Positions 35,209-44,734 of a stretch of 64,000 bases of DNA are shown here, piece after piece. Source of the DNA: Pseudemcibacter aquimaris (GTDB lineage Bacteria; Pseudomonadota; Alphaproteobacteria; Sphingomonadales; Emcibacteraceae); assembly GCF_028869115.1 (NCBI RefSeq), contig NZ_CP079800.1, forward strand, positions 3,013,501 through 3,077,500, read 5' to 3'. The notes beneath the pieces are model-generated. The model had not been told where the DNA came from. It did not search any database and saw only the letters and a program-made list of their open reading frames with translations. The translations under genes were made by a program, and so were the position numbers. The first letter of the stretch is position 1, and each line of letters opens with the position of its first letter.

Positions 35209-38015
35209 TATTTTTTGCCCTTCATCTGATCCTTAAGACCCGCAAGTGCAGCAAACGGGCTATCAGGGTCAATAGCGGCCGGCTTTTTACTTGCCAGTGC
35301 TTTAGCCGTGAATTTTTGTGGGCCTTTTTTGCCGCCTGGCTTTTTACCCTTAAATGGTTTTTTCTTAGCCGAGTGTTTTGGCTTTCTTCTGGCACCTTCC
35401 GGCTTATGAGTAAAGATTATGACTTTTTCCGGCTCCGCAGATTCTTCCGCTTTTGGCTCTTCGGTCTTTTCTTCCGGCTTCACTTCTTCGGTTGGTTTTT
35501 CGTTAGTTTTCTCTTCTGGCTTTTCAGCATCTTCACGTTTTGAAAGAATTTCAGCGGCTTCAGCTGCATCATATTCTTTGGTCACATAACCTAGATATTT
35601 CATAATCTCTATGAAATCTTCGCCACTTGTACCCACTAGGCTCATCAAATCAGGGTCCATTGGAAACGGTCCCTTCATGGATACTTCACGTGCTGCATTG
35701 GCAAGACGTTCAAGCATATCAAGACGCACTGCATTTTCACCAACAACGCGGTAACCGGATACTTCGTAAAAGACGCGCGATGCTTTTTGGTCAACCTTAA
35801 TGGTACAAAGACCCGCTGGTGGAATATCCGGCAATCTTTCCTGATCGCTAAAGAGCGCCCAAAGAAGCAATCTTAATTGTGCTGGTGCGGGCTTTAGTAA
35901 TGCCGGGATATAAAGACTGGTTGCACCAAGCCAAACACCAAGCTTCTTAATTTGGAAACGGCCTGTGCTATCGACTTCTTTAAAATCTTTGGCAATCAAT
36001 CTACGTGGAATTGTACCCAGCTTTTCTACCATCTGGAACGCGATGCCGCGGGCCATTCCGGAAATGCGGTCGTTACCCTCTTCATCTTTTGCACCATTTG
36101 CGGCTTCTTGTAATGAAAAGAGTGGCGCCAGTGTTTCACCTATATGCGCTTCAAGCCAGCGGTCCAGTTTTGCCTGCACGATATTCAGGGCATCACCCTG
36201 CAATACGGGTGTTGGTTGAACGATGGCTTTTGGTGTTAAAATGGATGCACCTTTTACCACACGACCAACAGGAATACCGCGCCAGTTAATTGTACTGCGC
36301 GTTAGCGGGTCACCAAAAATCAAACTGATCTCGCCGTCTTCGGCCTGATTAAATTCGTCAGCACGATTTTTAATTTCTTCTTTAAGAACTTTATCAGCGG
36401 CGTTTCTAAGGATATTGCTGTCCTCGCCGAATGCCCCTTCGTCTTCTTTGAATTGGAAGCCCTCAATCGTGCCGATGAAATGATCTTCAACGTAAACACT
36501 GCCATCCGTTTCAATATTTGCCATTAACTTTCCTTTTTGGCGTAATTCCCGCATTAATACTGACGTCCGTCTGCTGACGAAACGCTTTGTTAAACGTTCA
36601 TGTAGCGCATCTGATAGCTTATCTTCAACTGTTCTTGTCTCAGACTGCCAATATTTTTGATTTTCGCACCACCCGCTTCGGTTAGATATATATGTCAAAG
36701 TGCGCACATATGCAATGCGTGCGGACAGGGCATCGATATCACCAAGTATTTTTCTAAATGGTTTTATTTGTTCCGCGAACCAGTCTTCTCTAATCCTGCC
36801 ATGATCCGCAGAAATCTGCTTAAAAATGCTTGCGCATATTTTCGCATGCTCATCGTCAGAAACCTGCCTAAAATCAGGGATTTGACACACTTCCCAGAGC
36901 ATTTTTACCGCCGCTGGACCACCAAGCATATCTTTGATATCTGATCTTGCGGATAATTTTTTAAAAGTATCCAGGTCCAATTTTTCCATAGTTCTTGTGA
37001 GGCCAGATCTTCCCGGAACCTCAGCAAGCGAACGAATCACCGTATCAGGACGGGTAAAATCGATGTATGCATTGCGCCATTGAAGAACCGTCAGCGGTGC
37101 GAACTGATGATTTTCAACCGCATAAACCATTTCAGGATCAAACCCGCGTTGATAATCCGCCCCCTCTGTCATGCACCCGAATGTTCCGTTATTCATATAA
37201 CGGCCCGCACGCCCCGCAATTTGCGCCACTTCGGGTGGGGTAAGGTCTCGCATGGTACGACCATCAAATTTTGATGTATCCGCAAAACTGACATGATCAA
37301 TATCCAGATTTAACCCCATACCAATGGCATCGGTTGCTACCACATGGTCCACATCACCATTTTGATAAAGATCGACTTGCGCATTTCTGGTTCTGGGACT
37401 AAGTGCCCCCATCACAACAGCAACGCCACCTTTGGAACGACGCAGCATTTCCGCATAAGCATAGACATTATTGGTGCTGAACGTAATCAGAGCACTGCGC
37501 CTAGGCAGGCGGCTTAATTTCTTGGGTTCAACATAAATCAATTCTGAAAAGCGTGGGCGGCTTATAAATTCCACATCCGGAATTAACCTTTGAATAAGGG
37601 GCCTAATGATTTCTGATCCAAGGAACATGGTTTCATGTTTGCCGCGTGATCTTAAAAGTCTGTCTGTAAAAACATGGCCCCGGTCAAAATCAGCCGCAAG
37701 CTGCACTTCGTCAATAGCGAGGAAATCCACGCTTCTTTCAACGGGCATACTTTCTACTGTACAGATAAAATATCTGGCATTCTTGGGAACGATCTTTTCT
37801 TCACCCGTGATCAGGGCCACATGGGTATGACCCTGACTTTTCACCACACGGTCATATATTTCCCGCGCGAGCAGGCGTAACGGCAAACCGATCATACCCG
37901 TGTTATGACCGAGCATCCGTTCAACAGCCAAGTGGGTTTTGCCGGTATTGGTGGGACCCAATACCGCTTTCACATGACTTTTGGTTTCTGCTGCACTGTT
38001 TGAAATATTTTTCAT
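35208..38015 (-). CDS. SUV3-type RNA helicase
   Basis: This DEAD/DEAH-like superfamily 2 helicase resembles the mitochondrial degradosome helicase SUV3. Walker A is GPTNTGKT (residues 20-27), motif II is IDEVQ near residue 105, and the second RecA domain ends with QIAGRAGRYMNNG. The middle third carries SUV3-like C-terminal helical domains. The last 120 residues are an E/K/P-rich tail with repeated EEKTEE-like pieces and a basic end (KKKPFKGKKPGGKKG) that probably binds RNA or a partner. It likely works with PNPase or RNase R in RNA decay. It is the first gene of the helicase-S4 unit, preceded by a 40-base gap after the peptidase gene. Confidence 0.9.
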   Translation of the reverse strand: MKNISNSAAETKSHVKAVLGPTNTGKTHLAVERMLGHNTGMIGLPLRLLAREIYDRVVKSQGHTHVALITGEEKIVPKNARYFICTVESMPVERSVDFLAIDEVQLAADFDRGHVFTDRLLRSRGKHETMFLGSEIIRPLIQRLIPDVEFISRPRFSELIYVEPKKLSRLPRRSALITFSTNNVYAYAEMLRRSKGGVAVVMGALSPRTRNAQVDLYQNGDVDHVVATDAIGMGLNLDIDHVSFADTSKFDGRTMRDLTPPEVAQIAGRAGRYMNNGTFGCMTEGADYQRGFDPEMVYAVENHQFAPLTVLQWRNAYIDFTRPDTVIRSLAEVPGRSGLTRTMEKLDLDTFKKLSARSDIKDMLGGPAAVKMLWEVCQIPDFRQVSDDEHAKICASIFKQISADHGRIREDWFAEQIKPFRKILGDIDALSARIAYVRTLTYISNRSGWCENQKYWQSETRTVEDKLSDALHERLTKRFVSRRTSVLMRELRQKGKLMANIETDGSVYVEDHFIGTIEGFQFKEDEGAFGEDSNILRNAADKVLKEEIKNRADEFNQAEDGEISLIFGDPLTRSTINWRGIPVGRVVKGASILTPKAIVQPTPVLQGDALNIVQAKLDRWLEAHIGETLAPLFSLQEAANGAKDEEGNDRISGMARGIAFQMVEKLGTIPRRLIAKDFKEVDSTGRFQIKKLGVWLGATSLYIPALLKPAPAQLRLLLWALFSDQERLPDIPPAGLCTIKVDQKASRVFYEVSGYRVVGENAVRLDMLERLANAAREVSMKGPFPMDPDLMSLVGTSGEDFIEIMKYLGYVTKEYDAAEAAEILSKREDAEKPEEKTNEKPTEEVKPEEKTEEPKAEESAEPEKVIIFTHKPEGARRKPKHSAKKKPFKGKKPGGKKGPQKFTAKALASKKPAAIDPDSPFAALAGLKDQMKGKK

Positions 38016-38055
38016 GTGCGCGGATTAACACATCCGCCCGAAAAACCCAAGATTA

Positions 38056-39204
38056 TTATCTGCCGTATTTCTTTAAAATCTCACGAACTTTATCAACGGG
38101 TAGTTCATGAATAGTACGCGTATTGCCTGTTCTGACATCTTTTGTCGTGACAGTACGGGCCATAAGCATTGAATTATAAATGGCTTCTTCTGTGGCCTCG
38201 GCCACTGCTTGGAAAAGCGGCGACATATTATTATTCGGAATTTCAACAAGTTCTGCATTTTCATTACGGCGTTCCGGCGTGCGGCGCACGCTTTCTGCCG
38301 TTGAAAAGGCAATCACATAATCACCACTGCCATTTGTCATTGCTGACCCTGTTCTTGCAAGCCCCGTCATCGCACGGTCACCAAGGCGTTCCAGATTACG
38401 GTCGCCAAGTGGCGCATCTGTAGCCACGATCATCATGATAGAACCATCGGCCGTATCGCTATCCACATAATCCTGCAGGTAATATTGATTTAATTCTTCC
38501 CCGACCGGAACTCCGTCCATGGTCAGCACACCGCCATAATTACTTTGCACAAGCACACCAACCGTATACCCGCCAAGTGCTTCAGGTAATTTTCTTGATG
38601 ACGTTCCAATGCCACCTTTCCAACCAAATGCAACTGTCCCTTTTCCGGCGCCGACATCCCCCTCTTCAACAGGACCTGATTTTGCATCCTCGATCGCTTT
38701 AATAATAATTTCCGGTGTCAGGTGACGACCACGAATATCATTAAGTCCGGCATCATTGGTTTCCCCAACGATTGTATTTACCGATCTGACCCTTTCGTTT
38801 CCGTCCTGATTTAGAGTCCAATCTAAAATGGCATCAGCTGCGCGTGGCACATTTAATGTATTGGTCAGAACAATTGGCGTTTCAATTTCACCAAGCTCAT
38901 GAATTTGCGTATATCCCATCATCTTACCAAAACCGTTACCGATAACCGCAGCGGCGGGCACCTTCTTTTGATAAATATTACCCCCGTGTGGAAGGATCGC
39001 TGTGGCACCCGTTCTGATACTATCGCCCTTATTCAAGGTCACATGACCGACTAATACGCCATCGACATCGGTAATCGCATTATTTTTGCCAGTCGCCAAT
39101 ATTCCCGGCTTAATACCAATGTCACGGGCGCGCACTTGTTCCGCATTGGCATTTAAAGGTAAAGTAAGACCAAGAATCAGTAGAGGGATAATTTTTAATT
39201 TCAT
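38056..39204 (-). CDS. Exported DmpA/P1-family aminopeptidase
   Basis: A signal peptide (KIIPLLILGLTLPLNANAE, cleavage near residue 21) precedes a DmpA-type Ntn hydrolase. Family signatures are present: AITDVDGVLVGHVTL, the GNGFGKMMG segment, and KGGIGTSSR (about residues 197-204), where self-cleavage exposes a Ser nucleophile (S202 or S203). These enzymes release N-terminal D- or L-residues, or beta-amino acids, from short peptides. I chose the ATG at 39204 because GGAGC precedes it and the signal peptide is then standard. An upstream ATG adds six residues. Confidence 0.88.
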   Translation of the reverse strand: MKLKIIPLLILGLTLPLNANAEQVRARDIGIKPGILATGKNNAITDVDGVLVGHVTLNKGDSIRTGATAILPHGGNIYQKKVPAAAVIGNGFGKMMGYTQIHELGEIETPIVLTNTLNVPRAADAILDWTLNQDGNERVRSVNTIVGETNDAGLNDIRGRHLTPEIIIKAIEDAKSGPVEEGDVGAGKGTVAFGWKGGIGTSSRKLPEALGGYTVGVLVQSNYGGVLTMDGVPVGEELNQYYLQDYVDSDTADGSIMMIVATDAPLGDRNLERLGDRAMTGLARTGSAMTNGSGDYVIAFSTAESVRRTPERRNENAELVEIPNNNMSPLFQAVAEATEEAIYNSMLMARTVTTKDVRTGNTRTIHELPVDKVREILKKYGR

Positions 39205-39352
39205 AAACGGGCTCCTTATCATTCAGCAAGACTATACGGTATTGATAAAAATTGTGAAGATGTAATTAAAGGATCTATTTTTCGCTCAAAATGTATAAAT
39301 GACATAAAAAATGTCCATTTATTTATATACAAATGTATTATTTTTATGTACA

Positions 39353-39370
39353 TTGTTCATATATATTGAA
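39353..39370 (+). promoter_or_regulatory. Putative Lrp/AsnC operator before the regulator gene
   Basis: TTGTTCATATATATTGAA is an imperfect inverted repeat with the same half-site (TTGTTCAAT) that recurs before the neighbouring dehydrogenase gene. It ends 13 bases before the regulator's ATG, suggesting autorepression. Confidence 0.5.
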
Positions 39371-39383
39371 AAGGTGATAAATT

Positions 39384-39818
39384 ATGGAATTACAGGATAG
39401 CGAAAGAAAATTACTGGATTTGCTGAAAATCAACAGCAGAATGAGCGCCGCGGAGCTTGGACGTAAGCTTGGCATGGCCAGATCCACTATCCATATGATG
39501 CTCACGCGCCTGGAAGACAAAATCATTGATGGCTATACTGTAAAATTAAAAACAGAAGCCCTTACCAATGATGCGCGTTGCTATGTAACAATCACCCGTG
39601 ACCCTAAGAAATCTGCGCAAATTGAAGATGCACTCTATAATATGCCTGAGGTTGACTGCCTATCGACAGTGGCCGGGTCAATTGATCTGATGATTCACGT
39701 AAGAACAGACAACAATCAGCAATTAGACGTGGTTTTAACCAAAATTGCCATGCTAGATGGGGTGATAAACACCGAAAGCCACATCATTTTATCCTCAAAG
39801 TTCAACAGAATGCCTTAA
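39384..39818 (+). CDS. Lrp/AsnC-family transcriptional regulator
   Basis: The N-terminal helix-turn-helix (DSERKLLDLLKINSRMSAAELGRKLGMARSTIHMMLTRLE, residues 4-43) and a C-terminal RAM/effector domain (residues 65-140) are both present. The length of 144 is slightly short of Lrp but normal for AsnC. These proteins sense amino acids and bind arrays of sites as octamers. Copies of TTGTTCAAT occur before this gene and before the ALDH7 gene downstream. It therefore probably controls amino-acid, plausibly lysine, catabolism, the step ALDH7 performs. That link is inferred from proximity. Confidence 0.9.
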   Translation: MELQDSERKLLDLLKINSRMSAAELGRKLGMARSTIHMMLTRLEDKIIDGYTVKLKTEALTNDARCYVTITRDPKKSAQIEDALYNMPEVDCLSTVAGSIDLMIHVRTDNNQQLDVVLTKIAMLDGVINTESHIILSSKFNRMP

Positions 39819-39850
39819 ATTAGATACTAATTGACGTTTTTTCTTACAAT

Positions 39851-39984
39851 TTGTTCAATTTATATTGACATTTGTTCAATATTAGTATTTTATCGTTCAC
39901 TGTTATACAAAGAAATGGGTTTTTGAAGGGGATTCGCAGATTTTTGACAGTAAATTTTGATAATATTCACTCAATATTGAACAT
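39851..39984 (+). promoter_or_regulatory. Array of Lrp/AsnC-type half-sites before the ALDH7 gene
   Basis: TTGTTCAAT occurs at 39851-39859 (with ATTGACA following as an inverted partner) and at 39872-39880. The reverse form TCAATATTGAACAT lies at 39971-39984 and contains the palindrome TCAATATTGA. The 260-base gap is otherwise AT-rich with no gene. Spaced half-sites suit an octameric Lrp/AsnC protein. Confidence 0.55.
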
Positions 39985-40079
39985 TAGTCATAATTTCACA
40001 AAAATTTAAATATCGCTGAATTCATAACTTTGATAAAAGATTAGTAAATACACAATCAATATTAGGAATGGACATTACC

Positions 40080-41588
40080 ATGATGAATAAACAAGAAATT
40101 TATGACGCACTTGGCCTCAGCGCTGCTGAAGTTGAAGGTGGTAACCTTGCAGTACAAACACCAATCGATGGTGCTGAAATTGCGAACGTAACGATGGACA
40201 CAGCAGCAGAAGCAGATGATAAAATCGCACGTTCTGTTGAAGCTTTCAAAGCATGGCGTAAAGTTCCAGCCCCTCGTCGTGGTGAACTTGTTCGTATCCT
40301 TGGTAATATCCTTCGTGAGAAGAAAGAAGCACTTGGTTCACTTGTAACACTTGAGTGTGGTAAAATTTACCAAGAAGGTCTTGGTGAAGTACAAGAAATG
40401 ATCGACATCTGTGATTTCGCAGTTGGCCAAAGCCGTATGCTACACGGTCTTACTATCGTTTCAGAACGCCCACTTCACAAAATGCGTGAAATCTGGCAGC
40501 CACTAGGCCCAGTTGGTATCATCAGCGCATTTAACTTCCCAGTGGCTGTATGGTCATGGAATGCTGCTCTTGCGCTTGTATGTGGTAACTCAGTTATTTG
40601 GAAGCCATCAGAAAAAACACCTGTAACGGCTCTTGCATGTCAAAAACTATTTGAACAAGCATGTGCGGAATTTGGTGATGATGCACCGGCTGATCTTTCA
40701 CTGATCCTTACTGGTGAGCGTGACATCGGTGAAGTACTTGTTGCTGACGAGCGCGTTCCGCTTATCTCTGCAACTGGTAGTTCTGCAATGGGTAAAATCG
40801 TTGGTGAAAAAGTTGCTTCACGTTTCGGTAAATCAATTCTTGAGCTTGGCGGTAACAACGCGATCATCGTTTCTAAAGAAGCAGATCTTGATCTTGCTTA
40901 CCAAGGTATCGTGTTCGGTTCAGTTGGTACATGTGGTCAGCGCTGTACAACAACACGTCGTCTATTCATCCATGAAGATGTATATGATGAAATTATTCCA
41001 CGTATTAAGAAAGCATTTGCTGGCGTATCAATCGGTAACCCACTTGATGAAGCAACACTTATGGGTCCACTAATTGACGAAGACAGCTTCAACAACATGG
41101 AAAACGCGCTTAAAGTTGCCAAAGAAAATGGCGGCGTTATCACTGGTGGTGGTCGTGCACTTGCTGACGAATACCCAGGTGGTTACTACGTAAACCCTGC
41201 GCTTGTTGAAATGGACGGCAAAGATGCAAACGTTAAAACAGAAACATTTGCACCAATTCTATATGCATTCAAATACACTGATCTTGAAGAAGCAATTCAC
41301 CGTCAAAACGACGTACCACAAGGTCTATCTTCTGCGATCTTCACTAAAAACATGCTTGAAGCTGAAATGTTCACTTCTGAGTTTGGTTCTGACTGTGGTA
41401 TCGCAAACGTTAACATCGGTACAAGTGGTGCTGAAATCGGCGGTGCTTTCGGTGGTGAAAAAGAAACTGGTGGCGGCCGTGAGAGTGGTTCTGATGCATG
41501 GCGTGGTTACATGCGCCGCATGACAAGCACAACAAACTATTCAACAGAACTTCCGCTTGCACAAGGCATCAAGTTCGACGCTGAATAA
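40080..41588 (+). CDS. ALDH7-type aldehyde dehydrogenase (L-aminoadipate-semialdehyde / P6C dehydrogenase)
   Basis: The sequence matches antiquitin (ALDH7). ELGGNNAIIV, the catalytic Cys289 in GTCGQRCTTTRR, ETFAPILYAFKY, GSDCGIANVNIGTSGAEIGGAFGGEK and the C-terminal LPLAQGIKF are all ALDH7 hallmarks. The enzyme oxidises aminoadipate semialdehyde, in equilibrium with piperideine-6-carboxylate, with NAD in lysine breakdown. I favour the ATG at 40080; the ATG at 40068 has its AGGA too close. Codons are strongly skewed to GGT, CGT, CTT and GTT, more than in neighbours, suggesting very high expression. It is preceded by Lrp/AsnC-type sites and followed by a terminator. Confidence 0.92.
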   Translation: MMNKQEIYDALGLSAAEVEGGNLAVQTPIDGAEIANVTMDTAAEADDKIARSVEAFKAWRKVPAPRRGELVRILGNILREKKEALGSLVTLECGKIYQEGLGEVQEMIDICDFAVGQSRMLHGLTIVSERPLHKMREIWQPLGPVGIISAFNFPVAVWSWNAALALVCGNSVIWKPSEKTPVTALACQKLFEQACAEFGDDAPADLSLILTGERDIGEVLVADERVPLISATGSSAMGKIVGEKVASRFGKSILELGGNNAIIVSKEADLDLAYQGIVFGSVGTCGQRCTTTRRLFIHEDVYDEIIPRIKKAFAGVSIGNPLDEATLMGPLIDEDSFNNMENALKVAKENGGVITGGGRALADEYPGGYYVNPALVEMDGKDANVKTETFAPILYAFKYTDLEEAIHRQNDVPQGLSSAIFTKNMLEAEMFTSEFGSDCGIANVNIGTSGAEIGGAFGGEKETGGGRESGSDAWRGYMRRMTSTTNYSTELPLAQGIKFDAE

Positions 41589-41613
41589 GACAGATTATCA
41601 TATCTAAAAAGTT

Positions 41614-41650
41614 AAGCCCGTCAGTAATAACTCTGGCGGGCTTATTTTTT
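41614..41650 (+). terminator. Intrinsic terminator after the ALDH7 gene
   Basis: AAGCCCGTCAG pairs with CTGGCGGGCTT (11 positions, one G-T pair) around an eight-base loop, followed by ATTTTTTG. It starts 26 bases after the stop codon. Confidence 0.9.
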
Positions 41651-41687
41651 GTTTTCAAATCTAATCAGAATCGTCTATGACTTAATT

Positions 41688-41709
41688 GATATTAAGAATG
41701 ATAATTAAT
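41688..41709 (+). promoter_or_regulatory. Fur-like box before feoAB
   Basis: The stretch from GATATTAAGAAT to GATAATTAAT carries Fur-box hexamers (GATATT, GATAAT) and resembles the box before the PepSY gene. It lies 14 bases before the feoA ATG, where Fur would block transcription or promoter clearance when iron is plentiful. Confidence 0.55.
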
Positions 41710-41722
41710 AAAGTTAGTTCAT

Positions 41723-41983
41723 ATGACAAAATACTTAAGTGAATTAGAAATTGGTGAAACGGGAGTAATCGCCGGTTTCGACACCACCCGCATTGATGAT
41801 CAGGAATTCGCCGCTGATCTGGAAGACCGTCTTCTTGAAATTGGATTTGAAGAAGGTTTAGAAGCAGAGCTTCTACATGTTGGCCCGATTGGCCGTGACC
41901 CGCTTGCCGTTAAAGTAGGCACCATGACTGTTGCCCTTCGCAAAATGGAAGCAGACGCCATCAAACTGGGGGATAAAGCATGA
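41723..41983 (+). CDS. feoA: Ferrous iron transport protein A
   Basis: This small 86-residue protein has an SH3-like FeoA domain (LSELEIGETGVIAGFD ... RLLEIGFEEGLEAELLHVGPIGRDPLAVKVGTMTVALRKMEA). FeoA binds the cytoplasmic part of FeoB and supports iron uptake. The gene overlaps feoB by four bases (ATGA). An inserted stretch (TTRIDDQEFAADL) makes it slightly longer than E. coli FeoA. A Fur-like box precedes it. Confidence 0.94.
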   Translation: MTKYLSELEIGETGVIAGFDTTRIDDQEFAADLEDRLLEIGFEEGLEAELLHVGPIGRDPLAVKVGTMTVALRKMEADAIKLGDKA

Positions 41984-43827
41984 CAAATTTAAATGTTGCG
42001 CTGATCGGTGCACCTAATTCCGGTAAAAGTTCTCTATTCAACACAATGACAGGCAGCCACCAAAAAGTTGCGAACTATCCCGGTGTTACCGTAGAGCGCC
42101 GTTCTGGTGAAGTTGACACTGAAGGCGGCCATAAAATCAAATTAATCGACCTTCCGGGTATATATAGTCTTAATGACAGAAGCCTTGATGAAAAAGTAAG
42201 CCGCGAAGTTTTAACCGGTGAACATGCATTTGAAAAACAGCCTGATGTTTTAGTGTGTGTGATTAATGCGTCCAATATTCGTGTTCATTTACGTTTGGTG
42301 CTTGAACTTAAATCATTAGGCCTTCCAATGATTGTGGCGCTTAACATGCATGACCTGGCGACCCGTGACGGCATCGAAATTGATACAGCACGCCTTTCTG
42401 AAGAGCTTGGCATGCCCGTATTTACAACGGTTGCAGTACGCAAAAGCGGTATTGCAAGATTAGTTGAATATCTAAACCGTGATGCCGATGCATATGAAAA
42501 ACCAACAGGTTCCGTAACCGACACATCAACACGCGCCCTTCAAAAAGAAGCAGGCCGCATTTCAAAAGTTGCGACCGTGAAAGAAGGTGGTCATCACAAA
42601 ATGACCCGCGCCCTTGATAAGGTCTTACTTAATCCGGTTCTAGGCCCACTTGTCTTTTTCGCGATGCTGTTCTTTATGTTCCAGGCCGTTTTCAGCTGGG
42701 CTGGCGCGCCGATGGACATGATCGAAGAAGTTTTTGGCGTGATCGGTGAAGCTGTTGGTGAAAATATCCCGCCGGGAATATTCCAAAGCTTCATTCAAGA
42801 TGGACTTATCGCAGGGGTGGGTAGTGTTCTTGTATTCCTGCCGCAGATTATCATTCTGTTCACATTTATACTGATACTCGAAGCCAGTGGTTATATGGCC
42901 CGCGCGGCTTTTATCATGGATAAATTAATGGCAAAGGTGGGCCTAAATGGTCGCGCATTTATTCCACTGCTTTCCAGTTTTGCATGCGCCATTCCAGGTA
43001 TCATGGCAACACGTACCATTGCTAATCACCGTGACCGTATTACAACCATTATGATTGCGCCTCTTATGACGTGTTCCGCGCGTCTACCGGTTTATACGTT
43101 GCTGATCGCGGCTTTTATTCCTAATGATACTGTGATGGGATATTTCGGACTTCAGGGTGTTGTATTTTTCTGCCTTTACCTTGCTGGTATCGTCAGTGCG
43201 ATTATCGTTGCTGCCGTTATGAAAAAGACAATTACCAAAGGAACACTTCAACCGTTTCTAATGGAACTTCCGAAATATCAATTGCCGCGCTTTAGTCATG
43301 TATTTTTAGAATTATGGCAGCGTGTTCGCGCATTCCTACGCCGCGCGGGTACCATCATTCTTTATGCCGCAATCGCGCTTTGGGCCTTAACGCTATATCC
43401 AAAGGCACCAGAAAACGCCACAGAAGCTGATATTTATTATAGCTTTGCAGGACTTATTGGTCGTGGCTTACAAACCATTTTTGCGCCGCTTGGCTTTAAC
43501 TGGGAAATTTCCATTGCCCTTGTGCCGGGAATGGCTGCACGCGAAGTTGCCGTTAGTGCTCTTGGAACCGTTTACGCACTACAAGGTGATGAAGAACAGG
43601 TCGCAGAAAGTCTTGCAACCGTGCTGCAATCCGCATGGCCGCTTTCCACCGCGCTTGCTTTCCTTGTATGGTTTATCTACGCGCCGCAATGTCTTGCGAC
43701 ACTGGCAACCGCACGCCGTGAAACCAACAGCTGGGGCTGGACAGCCTTTATGACAGGTTATCTATTCGGTCTTGCTTATCTGATGTCACTGATTGTGAAC
43801 ATTGCCGCAAAAGCATTAATGGCATAA
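41980..43827 (+). CDS. feoB: Ferrous iron transporter B
   Basis: An N-terminal G domain (G1 GAPNSGKS at residues 10-17, DLPGIYSL as G3, and NMHD as G4) is followed by a helical spacer. The membrane part has two Gate domains, including SSFACAIPGIMATRTI with the conserved Cys, and VPGMAAREVAVSAL. The 615-residue length is at the short end of the family, with no long C-terminal extension. It imports Fe(II) across the inner membrane. No feoC is visible. A terminator follows 22 bases after the stop. Confidence 0.96.
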   Translation: MTNLNVALIGAPNSGKSSLFNTMTGSHQKVANYPGVTVERRSGEVDTEGGHKIKLIDLPGIYSLNDRSLDEKVSREVLTGEHAFEKQPDVLVCVINASNIRVHLRLVLELKSLGLPMIVALNMHDLATRDGIEIDTARLSEELGMPVFTTVAVRKSGIARLVEYLNRDADAYEKPTGSVTDTSTRALQKEAGRISKVATVKEGGHHKMTRALDKVLLNPVLGPLVFFAMLFFMFQAVFSWAGAPMDMIEEVFGVIGEAVGENIPPGIFQSFIQDGLIAGVGSVLVFLPQIIILFTFILILEASGYMARAAFIMDKLMAKVGLNGRAFIPLLSSFACAIPGIMATRTIANHRDRITTIMIAPLMTCSARLPVYTLLIAAFIPNDTVMGYFGLQGVVFFCLYLAGIVSAIIVAAVMKKTITKGTLQPFLMELPKYQLPRFSHVFLELWQRVRAFLRRAGTIILYAAIALWALTLYPKAPENATEADIYYSFAGLIGRGLQTIFAPLGFNWEISIALVPGMAAREVAVSALGTVYALQGDEEQVAESLATVLQSAWPLSTALAFLVWFIYAPQCLATLATARRETNSWGWTAFMTGYLFGLAYLMSLIVNIAAKALMA

Positions 43828-43849
43828 CGCAAAACTTCATAAAAAAGAA

Positions 43850-43875
43850 AAGGCTCCAATTAAGGAGCCTTTTTT
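43850..43875. terminator. Bidirectional intrinsic terminator between feoB and the FAH-like genes
   Basis: AGGCTCC-AATTAA-GGAGCCT, with A-rich left and T-rich right flanks, forms a hairpin that can end both the feoAB transcript and the opposing FAH-like operon (stop at 43894). Confidence 0.9.
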
Positions 43876-43893
43876 ATTTCTATTTAAAAAATT

Positions 43894-44730
43894 TTATTCG
43901 CCTTGCACGAGCGTGTTTTTCAGGGTTCCAATGCCTTCAACGGTGATTTCATATGTATCACCCGGCTGCATTGGCCCCGTATCCCCCATTGTGCCGGACC
44001 AGATCACGTCGCCCGGCTCAAGCGTGAAATACTGCGAAATATAATGGACCATATAATTGAAATCGAAAATCATACCAGATGAATTAGCCCCTTGTGATTT
44101 AACACCGTTATGGCGCCCTTCGATATCAAGGTTGGTATAATCAAGCCCTGTTACAAGATGCGGCCCAACAGGATTAAAGTTCTTAGTCCCCTTGGCACGT
44201 AACCATTGAATGTCACCCGCCTGCCAGTCACGTTCTGAACCGTCATTACCGATAGTGATGCCAAAAATATAATCGCTTGCTTCTTCAAGCGGAACATTTT
44301 CCGCGCGTTTTCCAATCACGACAACCATTTCTGCTTCGTAATGAAAGTTGGTTGATCCTTTTGGGCGTACCATATTTTCACCAGGGCCAATAATTGAACC
44401 CACCGGCACTGTAAATAAGCCCGGCTGTTTGGTTGTGTCTTTGGTAATACCAAATGTTTCTTTCTTATGATCGCTGTAATTAAAGGCGGTCATAAAAGAT
44501 TTACTCGGGTCCACTGGCGCTTTTAATGTTGCATCTGCTTCGTTAAGTGTGTGACCTGTTCTTGTGCCACCATGGTATGGTGCCGATGACAATTGATGGA
44601 TCTTACCATCAACCAGTTCCCCCCATGAAACCGTACCATGCTCAACGTAACGCACATAACGTTCCGCAAGCGCTGCGTTTGACAATAATAATGCGGCGAG
44701 TACGCCCGCCACTGTCGTCTTTAATTTCAT
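43894..44730 (-). CDS. Exported fumarylacetoacetate hydrolase (FAH)-family protein, copy A
   Basis: A clear signal peptide (LKTTVAGVLAALLLSNAALAE, cleavage near residue 22) precedes a FAH-type domain. The metal-binding pair E132/E134 (YEAEMVVVIGKRA) and the GND-x-S-x-RDW segment (residues 161-169) are conserved. The end (PGDVIWSGTMGDTGPMQPGD) is the usual FAH C-terminus. FAH enzymes cleave C-C bonds or decarboxylate small keto acids, normally in the cytoplasm, so export is unusual. It is the second of two tandem copies, four bases downstream of copy B. In the GND motif it has Gly-Ser-Glu where copy B has Val-Ser-Ala. Confidence 0.85.
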   Translation of the reverse strand: MKLKTTVAGVLAALLLSNAALAERYVRYVEHGTVSWGELVDGKIHQLSSAPYHGGTRTGHTLNEADATLKAPVDPSKSFMTAFNYSDHKKETFGITKDTTKQPGLFTVPVGSIIGPGENMVRPKGSTNFHYEAEMVVVIGKRAENVPLEEASDYIFGITIGNDGSERDWQAGDIQWLRAKGTKNFNPVGPHLVTGLDYTNLDIEGRHNGVKSQGANSSGMIFDFNYMVHYISQYFTLEPGDVIWSGTMGDTGPMQPGDTYEITVEGIGTLKNTLVQGE

Positions 44731-44734
44731 GATT

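Noticed and set aside
39851-39984. CRISPR-like repeats
   Set aside because: The repeated unit is only nine bases, in both orientations and unevenly spaced. Regulator half-sites explain it better.
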